Shown here: piece by piece, positions 43,621 to 49,009 of the stretch
How the letters are laid out: every line of letters starts with the position of its first letter
How positions within the stretch are numbered: the first letter of the stretch is position 1
NCBI GenBank assembly: GCA_045810625.1
Contig: JBJMVQ010000025.1
Location: 1-49,009 of the forward strand
Reading direction: 5' to 3'
Length of the DNA: 49,009 bases
DNA from: JACQFZ01 sp045810625
GTDB lineage: Bacteria; Pseudomonadota; Gammaproteobacteria; Acidiferrobacterales; Sulfurifustaceae
Made by a program: the position numbers and the translations under genes
The notes under the pieces: model-generated
What the model was told of the DNA's origin: nothing
The model's database searches: none
What the model saw: only the letters and a program-made list of their open reading frames with translations

Positions 43621-43980
43621 GTGCTCGCGAACTCCTCGTTTACGGTGCTCCTGCATCTTGCCGTCGCGTCGACGGCGCTCTTGCTCGGCGCGATCGTTCT
43701 CGCCCGTCGCAAAGGCACCACGACACATCGCCGGCTCGGACGCATTGGCTCGCGGATGCTCGCGGCCGCCGTCGATTCGCTCTGGATCCGATCGAGCGGC
43801 GCACTCTCGTGTCATTTGCTCTCGATCTGGACGCTGATCGTAGCGTTTTGGCACGAGGAAACGTGCGCCATCATCGTGGCTGGATAATCGGGGCTTTACA
43901 GCGGCCTCGCAGTCGCGGGCGTCTTCACGCTGCTTCCGAACCGACTCCTCGGGCAGGCGCTGCGCTCCTGGTGGACCTAA
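43621..43980 (+). pseudogene. DUF2306-like membrane protein gene with two compensating frameshifts
   Basis: From GTG 43621 the frame encodes a DUF2306-type opening (FTVLLHLAVASTALLLGAIV, ARRKGTTTHRRLGRI, a CHLLSIWTLIV strand) and then drifts to a stop at 43885-43887. The family's middle motif, ARGNVRHHRGWIIG, appears in the next frame at about 43852-43893. The end, GLYSGLAVAGVFTLLPNRLL, returns in the first frame and stops at 43978-43980. One missing base near 43845 and one extra G in the GGGG run at 43890 would restore a full gene of about 120 residues. This is either real decay or a pair of sequencing errors. Confidence 0.7.
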
Positions 43981-43983
43981 GCG

Positions 43984-45003
43984 TTAATCGCTCTCTTTGA
44001 GCCAACGCGCGACGCGGCCCGCAAAATACGTGAGGATCGCATCGGCGCCCGCACGGCGAATGGACAGCAGCGATTCCATGGCGACGGCACGCTCGTCGAG
44101 CCAGCCGTTCTGCGCGGCCGCCATCAGCATCGCGTACTCACCGCTCACCTGATAGACGAAGGTCGGCACGCCGAACGTCTCTTTCACGCGCCGCACGATG
44201 TCGAGATACGGCAACCCCGGCTTCACCATCACGATGTCCGCACCTTCATCGAGATCGAGCGCAATTTCGCGCAGCGCTTCGTCGGAATTCGCCGGGTCCA
44301 TTTGGTAGTTGTACTTGTTGCCGCGCCCGAGATTCGCCGCCGAGCCGACGGCGTCGCGGAACGGCCCGTAGAAATTCGACGCGTACTTCGCTGAATAGGC
44401 GAGGATGCGCGTGTGGATGTGGCCCTCTTTCTCGAGCGCCTCGCGGATAGCGCCGATGCGGCCGTCCATCATGTCCGAGGGCGCGACCATGTCCACGCCC
44501 GCTTCCGCACACGCTAGCGCCTGCTTGACCAGTATCTCCACGGTTTCGTCGTTGAGAACGTAACCCGACTCGTCGATCACACCGTCCTGGCCATGGATCG
44601 TGTAGGGATCAAGGGCGGCGTCGGTGATCACCCCGAGCGTCGGAAAATGGTTCTTGAGCTCGCGCACCGCACGGGGGACGAGGCCCTTCGGGTTGTACGC
44701 TTCCTTCGCCTGGTTGTCCTTCTTGTCCTGGGTGATCAGCGGAAACAGCGCGAGCGCCGGCACACCGAGCCCGTGCAACTCTTCGGCATAGGCGAGCAGC
44801 CGATCGATCGTCAGTCTCTCGACGCCCGGCATCGATCCCACCGGCTCGGTGCGGTTCTTACCCTCGATGATGAAGACGGGCTGGATCAGGTTATCGACCT
44901 GCAGATGATGCTCGCGCATCAACCGGCGGGAGAAGTCATCGCGCCGCATGCGGCGCATGCGCACGCGCGGGAAACGTCCGTTGGCCATAGGCATTTTGCT
45001 CAT
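43984..45003 (-). CDS. hemB: HemB porphobilinogen synthase
   Basis: This 339-residue cytoplasmic enzyme joins two 5-aminolevulinate molecules to porphobilinogen in haem synthesis. Schiff-base lysines are in YSAKYASNFYGPFRDA and IVMVKPGLPYLD. The metal site reads DAALDPYTIHGQDG, where E. coli has three zinc-binding cysteines. The Asp-rich version is the zinc-independent, magnesium-responsive type known from Pseudomonas aeruginosa. The ATG at 45003 follows AAGGAGTAGAGG. It lies downstream of adk on the same strand, beyond a terminator. Confidence 0.96.
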   Translation of the reverse strand: MSKMPMANGRFPRVRMRRMRRDDFSRRLMREHHLQVDNLIQPVFIIEGKNRTEPVGSMPGVERLTIDRLLAYAEELHGLGVPALALFPLITQDKKDNQAKEAYNPKGLVPRAVRELKNHFPTLGVITDAALDPYTIHGQDGVIDESGYVLNDETVEILVKQALACAEAGVDMVAPSDMMDGRIGAIREALEKEGHIHTRILAYSAKYASNFYGPFRDAVGSAANLGRGNKYNYQMDPANSDEALREIALDLDEGADIVMVKPGLPYLDIVRRVKETFGVPTFVYQVSGEYAMLMAAAQNGWLDERAVAMESLLSIRRAGADAILTYFAGRVARWLKESD

Positions 45004-45050
45004 CCTCTACTCCTTATCCTAAAGTCCGTCCGCACCCTTAACAAACCCCA

Positions 45051-45084
45051 AAAACGGCAAGGGCCCGGCGATCCTGCCGAGCCC
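45051..45084 (-). terminator. Intrinsic terminator after adk
   Basis: On the minus strand a 9-bp stem (45084-45076 with 45069-45061, one G-T pair) closes a 6-base loop. It is followed by TTGCCG and then a T-run ending at about 45051. It lies 23 bases beyond the adk stop and isolates hemB transcriptionally. Confidence 0.65.
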
Positions 45085-45107
45085 CCGCTTTCTCTGTCTT
45101 TCTGGCC

Positions 45108-46007
45108 TTATTTCTTTTTCTTGGCCTTCGGCTTTGCCTTGGCTTTCGGCTTCGCAGCTTTCGCCGCTTTCTTCTTCGGTGCCGCCTTTTTCTTGGCGGG
45201 CTTGGTCTCTTTCTTCGCAGCTTTCTTTGACGCCGCCTTTTTCGGCATGCTCTTCGCGTCCGACGCCGCAGCCTTGCCCGGCTTGTTCTGCGCCGACTTC
45301 GATTCCGGCTTCGCCTTCCCGGGCGCGGCAGTCTGCGCCATCACCCCTGCGAGCGGCCTGATCTGCGCCTCGACGATGTCCGAAATATTCTTGAAAATCT
45401 CGCTGATCGCACCCGTTCCTTTCACGGTCCGCAACTTCCCCTGCGCCTTGTAGTAGGTAACCAGCGGCGCCGTCTGTTCGTCGTAAACCGACAGGCGCTT
45501 GCGCACGGTTTCCTCGTTGTCATCCGAGCGTTGCGAGACCGATCCACCGCATTTGTCGCATTTTCCCTGCGTTTTTGGCGGCGAAAAGTAGATGTTGTAG
45601 ATGGCACCGCACTGATTGCAGATGCGCCGCCCCGTGATCCGCTTCATCAAGACATCGCTGTCGACATCGACCAGCAGCGCCAACTGCAGGGGCTGACCGA
45701 GACGCGCAAGCATGGCATCAAGGGCCTGGGCCTGCGGGATGTTTCGGGGAAATCCGTCCAGGATGAAACCCGCTTTGGCGTCCGGCTTGGAGAGGCGCTC
45801 CTGAATGATACCGAGGACGATTTCGTCGGAGACCAACTGACCGCCATCCATCGCCGACTTCGCCTTGCGCCCGAGGTCGGAGCCCGAGCTGACGGCCGCG
45901 CGCAACAAATCTCCTGTAGAAACTTGGGGAATTTTGTACTTATCGGCCAGTAATTTAGCCTGCGTACCCTTGCCTGAACCCGGTGCACCGAGTAGCACGA
46001 TTCTCAT
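45108..46007 (-). CDS. adk: Adenylate kinase with Lys/Ala-rich C-terminal tail
   Basis: This 299-residue protein's first 220 or so residues are a complete long-form adenylate kinase, interconverting ATP plus AMP and two ADP. The P-loop is GAPGSGKGTQAKLL, the AMP site is STGDLLRAA, and DGFPRNIPQA follows. The LID carries four zinc-binding Cys (CNQC and CDKC). Beyond residue 226 there is a 73-residue tail with 29 Lys and 22 Ala, plus Pro spacers, like histone H1 tails and the bacterial AlgP/HctB class. The usual Adk length is about 215 residues, so this tail is an added module. It may bind DNA, RNA or polyphosphate, which is inference. Confidence 0.95.
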   Translation of the reverse strand: MRIVLLGAPGSGKGTQAKLLADKYKIPQVSTGDLLRAAVSSGSDLGRKAKSAMDGGQLVSDEIVLGIIQERLSKPDAKAGFILDGFPRNIPQAQALDAMLARLGQPLQLALLVDVDSDVLMKRITGRRICNQCGAIYNIYFSPPKTQGKCDKCGGSVSQRSDDNEETVRKRLSVYDEQTAPLVTYYKAQGKLRTVKGTGAISEIFKNISDIVEAQIRPLAGVMAQTAAPGKAKPESKSAQNKPGKAAASDAKSMPKKAASKKAAKKETKPAKKKAAPKKKAAKAAKPKAKAKPKAKKKK

Positions 46008-46103
46008 GGTTCTTCTCGCTTAGCTTCCTAAGGCAATGCAATCGAACCTTATATATTTCCGCCTGCTTCGCAGGGGTACGGTAACCTACAGTTTGCCCCT
46101 GTG

Positions 46104-46170
46104 AACGTCAATGGTCGTTAACGTCAATCGCTACTTTTTTGTCGAAAGTCGCTGCATTCTCGTGACGTTA
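46104..46170. promoter_or_regulatory. Repeated AACGTCA motif between adk and the phosphofructokinase gene
   Basis: AACGTCAAT occurs at 46104-46112 and again at 46120-46128, a 16-base period, and TGACGTTA at 46163-46170 is the same motif inverted. The divergent intergenic region also holds two GGTAACCT copies (46080-46087 and 46179-46186). Such spacing suggests an operator for an unknown regulator. Confidence 0.4.
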
Positions 46171-46290
46171 GCCCCTCGATTCGGTAACCTTTGCGCGCCG
46201 CCGGACCCGGCTCGCCTCCAAAAGTGAAGCTGGGCTCGCGGGAACCATTACAACCGGCTTGACCACCCCATTTACAAGGAATTGCGGCTA

Positions 46291-47556
46291 ATGCCCAAAG
46301 CCAGAAACGCCTTTTATGCACAGTCGGGCGGCGTTACTGCCGTCATTAACGCATCCGCCTGCGGGGTTCTCGAGACCGCCCGTAAATACCGGAACAAGAT
46401 AGGCAAAGTCTTCGCGGGGCGCGATGGCATCCTTGGTGCGCTAACCGAAGATCTGATCGATACCAGTAAGGAGTCCGCCACCGCCATCCGGGCGCTGCGA
46501 TATACGCCGGGCGGCGCCTTCGGCTCCGCGCGTTACAAGTTGAAGAGCCTCGAGCAAAACAAAGCCGAGTACGAGCGCTTGATCGAGGTATTCAAGGCGC
46601 ACGATGTCGGCTACTTCTTCTACAACGGCGGCGGCGACTCGGCGGATACCTGCCTGAAGGTGTCGCAGCTGGCGGAGAAGATGGATTATCCGATCGTCGC
46701 GGTGCACGTTCCGAAGACCGTCGACAACGACCTGCCGATCACCGACAACTGCCCGGGCTTTGGCAGCGTCGCCAAGTACATCGCCGTCTCGATACGCGAA
46801 GCCGGCCTCGACGTGGCTTCGATGGCACGCACTTCGACCAAAGTGTTCGTACTCGAAGCGATGGGCCGCCATGCCGGTTGGATCGCGGCCGCCGGCGGAC
46901 TGGCCGCCGAAATGCCGGGCGATGCGCCCCACATCATTCTCTTTCCGGAGATACCGTTCGAAGAAGAAAAGTTCTTGTCCAAGGTGGACGAATCAGTTAA
47001 GAAGTATGGCTATTGCGCGATCGTCGTTTCCGAGGGGGTCAGGAACGCGGAAGGGAAATTTCTCGCCGAAGCCGGGACCCGCGACGCGTTCGGCCATGCG
47101 CAGCTGGGCGGCGTCGGACCCGTGGTCGCGCAGTTGATCAAGGACAAGCTGAACTACAAGTATCATTGGGCCGTCGCCGACTACTTGCAGCGGGCGGCGC
47201 GCCATCTCGCCTCGAAGATCGACGTCGAACAGGCGTATGCGCTCGGACGTGCGGCCGTGGAGCTCGCGGTCAAAGGAAAACGGGCGGTGATGCCCACCAT
47301 CGTGCGCACGTCGAGCAAACCATATAAATGGAAGATCGGGGTTGCCGAGCTGAAAGACGTAGCGAACGTCGAAAAGAAAATGCCGCGCGACTTCATTACG
47401 GAAGACGGCTTTGGCATCACGCCGAAGTGTCGCGCGTATCTCGCGCCGCTCATCCTGGGTGAAGACTACCCGCCGTACAAGAACGGGCTGCCGCAGTACG
47501 TGAAGCTCAAGAACATCGCGGTCAAGAAAAAACTCTCCAACGAGTTCAAATTGTAG
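46291..47556 (+). CDS. pfp: Pyrophosphate-dependent 6-phosphofructokinase
   Basis: This 421-residue cytoplasmic enzyme phosphorylates fructose 6-phosphate reversibly with pyrophosphate in place of ATP. The phosphate-donor loop reads NGGGDSADT with Asp116 where ATP enzymes have Gly. The catalytic loop is PKTVDND, where Lys142 replaces the Gly of the ATP type; both are hallmarks of pyrophosphate use. Further family motifs are GFGSVAKYIAVSIREAG and EAMGRHAGWIAAAGGLA. ATG 46291 is preferred over an in-frame TTG at 46282 that abuts AAGGA. A pyrophosphatase gene follows 67 bases later. Confidence 0.93.
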   Translation: MPKARNAFYAQSGGVTAVINASACGVLETARKYRNKIGKVFAGRDGILGALTEDLIDTSKESATAIRALRYTPGGAFGSARYKLKSLEQNKAEYERLIEVFKAHDVGYFFYNGGGDSADTCLKVSQLAEKMDYPIVAVHVPKTVDNDLPITDNCPGFGSVAKYIAVSIREAGLDVASMARTSTKVFVLEAMGRHAGWIAAAGGLAAEMPGDAPHIILFPEIPFEEEKFLSKVDESVKKYGYCAIVVSEGVRNAEGKFLAEAGTRDAFGHAQLGGVGPVVAQLIKDKLNYKYHWAVADYLQRAARHLASKIDVEQAYALGRAAVELAVKGKRAVMPTIVRTSSKPYKWKIGVAELKDVANVEKKMPRDFITEDGFGITPKCRAYLAPLILGEDYPPYKNGLPQYVKLKNIAVKKKLSNEFKL

Positions 47557-47585
47557 AGATCGAGACCGCTTACTGGTAACAAAAC

Positions 47586-47602
47586 GCGGGGGAGCCCCCC
47601 GC
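47586..47602 (+). terminator. Short GC hairpin between pfp and hppA
   Basis: A 7-bp stem, GCGGGGG paired with CCCCCGC, closes a 3-base loop 29 bases after the pfp stop and about 20 bases before the hppA start. There is no T-run, so read-through into hppA is expected, perhaps with attenuation or mRNA processing. Confidence 0.4.
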
Positions 47603-47623
47603 TCCACTTAACAGGGGAAAACC

Positions 47624-49009
47624 ATGTCCAACAGCAGTTTGACTTTCGCACTGATCTGCGCGGTCGCCGCTATCGCTTACGGCATCGTGTCGATACGCTG
47701 GGTGCTCGCAAAACCCACGGGCAGCGAGCGTATGCGGGAGATCGCGGCGGCGATCCAGGAAGGCGCCTCGGCGTACCTCAACCGCCAGTACACGACCATC
47801 GCTCTGGTCGGCGTCGCGCTCTTCGTCGTGATCTTCGCCGGCCTCGACTGGCGCACCGCCGTCGGCTTCGCGATTGGCGCCATCCTGTCGGGCCTCGCCG
47901 GTTACATCGGCATGAACATCTCGGTACGCGCAAACGTACGCACGACCGAGGCGGCCAAGGAAGGACTCAACCCGGCCCTGCAAATCGCGTTTCGCGCGGG
48001 CGCCATCACCGGCTTGCTCGTCGTCGGCCTCGGGCTCCTCGGCGTTGCCGGTTACTACTCGATCCTCAAGTGGGCGGACGTCGGCGCTTCGGTGCAACCC
48101 CTCGTCGGCCTCGCGTTCGGCGGCTCGCTGATCTCGATCTTCGCGCGCTTGGGCGGCGGCATCTTTACGAAGGGCGCGGATGTCGGTGCTGATCTCGTCG
48201 GCAAAGTGGAAGCCGGCATTCCGGAAGACGACCCGCGCAACCCGGCGGTGATTGCCGATAACGTCGGTGACAACGTCGGCGATTGCGCCGGCATGGCGGC
48301 CGACCTGTTCGAGACCTATGCGGTGACATCGGTCGCCACCATGGTGCTGGCAGCGATCTTCTTTCGCAGCGTTGGCCCCGACGTGTTGCTCAAGATGATG
48401 ACCTATCCACTCGCCATCGGCGGCATCTCGATCATCGCCTCCGTGATCGGGACCTTCTTCGCGCGCGTAGGGCGTGGCGGGTCGATCATGAACGCGCTCT
48501 ACAAGGCCGTCCTGGTCGCGACCGTGCTCTCCGCGATCGGCTTCATCCCGGTCGTGCTCGCCTACGACTCGAGCCGCTTCAGCTTCTGGGACCTCTACCT
48601 GTCGGCGCTCGTCGGGCTGATCGTCACGTTCCTGCTCGTGGCGATCACGGAGTTCTACACCGGTACTCGTTGGTCGCCGGTGAAACGGATCTCGGCAGCC
48701 TCGCGCACCGGACACGCGACGAACATCATCGAAGGCCTGGCCGTGGGCATGAAGGCGACGGCGCTGCCGGTAATCGTGATCGCGGCCGGGATCCTCATCG
48801 CGAACCACTACGCGGGCCTGTACGGAATCGGCGTCGCCGTGATGGCACAGCTCTCGATGACCGGCCTGATCGTCGCGCTCGATGCCTACGGCCCGGTCAC
48901 CGACAACGCCGGCGGGATCGCCGAGATGGCAGACCTCGACGAGTCGGTGCGCGCGATCACCGACCCGCTCGACGCCGTCGGAAACACGACGAAGGCGGTG
49001 ACGAAGGGC
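47624..49009 (+). CDS. hppA: Membrane H+-translocating pyrophosphatase, 5' part (K+-independent type)
   Basis: The gene runs off the window edge after 462 codons. It encodes a polytopic inner-membrane pump that couples pyrophosphate hydrolysis to proton export. The substrate signature DVGADLVGKVE begins at residue 186, and DNVGDNVGDCAGMAADLFETY and DNAGGIAEMA follow. The last visible residues are GNTTKAVTKG, with Lys457 where K+-dependent enzymes have Ala, and Thr three positions later; this pair marks the K+-independent class. Family members have about 660-700 residues, so about a third is missing. The start ATG 47624 follows CAGGGGAAAACC. Next to a pyrophosphate phosphofructokinase, it would balance pyrophosphate use between glycolysis and the proton gradient. 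Confidence 0.95.
   Translation, partial: MSNSSLTFALICAVAAIAYGIVSIRWVLAKPTGSERMREIAAAIQEGASAYLNRQYTTIALVGVALFVVIFAGLDWRTAVGFAIGAILSGLAGYIGMNISVRANVRTTEAAKEGLNPALQIAFRAGAITGLLVVGLGLLGVAGYYSILKWADVGASVQPLVGLAFGGSLISIFARLGGGIFTKGADVGADLVGKVEAGIPEDDPRNPAVIADNVGDNVGDCAGMAADLFETYAVTSVATMVLAAIFFRSVGPDVLLKMMTYPLAIGGISIIASVIGTFFARVGRGGSIMNALYKAVLVATVLSAIGFIPVVLAYDSSRFSFWDLYLSALVGLIVTFLLVAITEFYTGTRWSPVKRISAASRTGHATNIIEGLAVGMKATALPVIVIAAGILIANHYAGLYGIGVAVMAQLSMTGLIVALDAYGPVTDNAGGIAEMADLDESVRAITDPLDAVGNTTKAVTKG

Noticed and set aside
47570..48808. Antisense frame of 412 codons opposite hppA
   Set aside because: Shadow frame; the plus strand encodes an unmistakable membrane pyrophosphatase.

Overview
The window is a dense, GC-rich chromosomal segment with classic Shine-Dalgarno sites. 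Its gene complement (phoR, pstSCAB-phoU, ppk-ppx-sixA, hslO, typA, ttcA, rsmJ, rlmJ, hemB, adk) points to a Gammaproteobacterium, probably a free-living soil or freshwater lineage with aerobic respiration. Genus cannot be fixed from the sequence. No tRNA, rRNA, CRISPR array, transposase or phage gene was seen.

Region 1 (1-13.7 kb) is a phosphate-starvation locus with an insertion. The C-terminus of the PhoR sensor kinase is followed, after a gap, by a 57-codon small ORF and three tandem paralogues built on one 7-transmembrane plus GAF-like sensory module. The second and third end in a coiled coil and a Fis-type DNA-binding helix. The first has lost that end and instead carries a complete ketoacyl-ACP synthase III (FabH-like) enzyme with its Cys-His-Asn triad intact. 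This islet, part of it lower in GC than its surroundings, separates phoR from a YfaZ-like outer-membrane protein, an unknown lipoprotein and pstSCAB-phoU. A good PhoB box lies before pstS. The islet is the best candidate for an undescribed system: a membrane-tethered lipid-signal synthase next to membrane-tethered transcription factors of the same sensory family.

Region 2 (13.9-25 kb) holds GTP-type PEP carboxykinase, polyphosphate kinase, exopolyphosphatase and SixA, then Hsp33, TypA/BipA and TtcA. A long imperfect palindrome of MITE type sits between the convergent ppk and ppx genes.

Region 3 (24.8-34.7 kb) is oxidative. A molybdenum hydroxylase of the isoquinoline 1-oxidoreductase type (IorA/IorB) lies with a MocA-like cofactor cytidylyltransferase. 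Next comes a divergent pair: a TonB-dependent receptor closely resembling the PQQ importer PqqU (YncD), and a PQQ alcohol dehydrogenase whose DYD motif predicts lanthanide dependence. Cytochrome c, a YVTN propeller and cytochrome b561 follow as an overlapping cluster. Together they read as PQQ scavenging plus periplasmic alcohol oxidation, with electrons passing to the respiratory chain.

Region 4 (34.9-43.5 kb) has two tandem DUF1269-like membrane proteins, rRNA methyltransferases RsmJ and RsmE, a large secreted alpha/beta hydrolase, a small secreted-peptide-like ORF, two paralogous AraC-family regulators and RlmJ.

Region 5 (43.6-49 kb) holds a frameshifted DUF2306 pseudogene, a zinc-independent-type HemB, an adenylate kinase with a histone-H1-like Lys/Ala tail, a pyrophosphate-dependent phosphofructokinase and the start of a K+-independent H+-pumping pyrophosphatase. 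Pyrophosphate and polyphosphate energetics therefore recur across the window.
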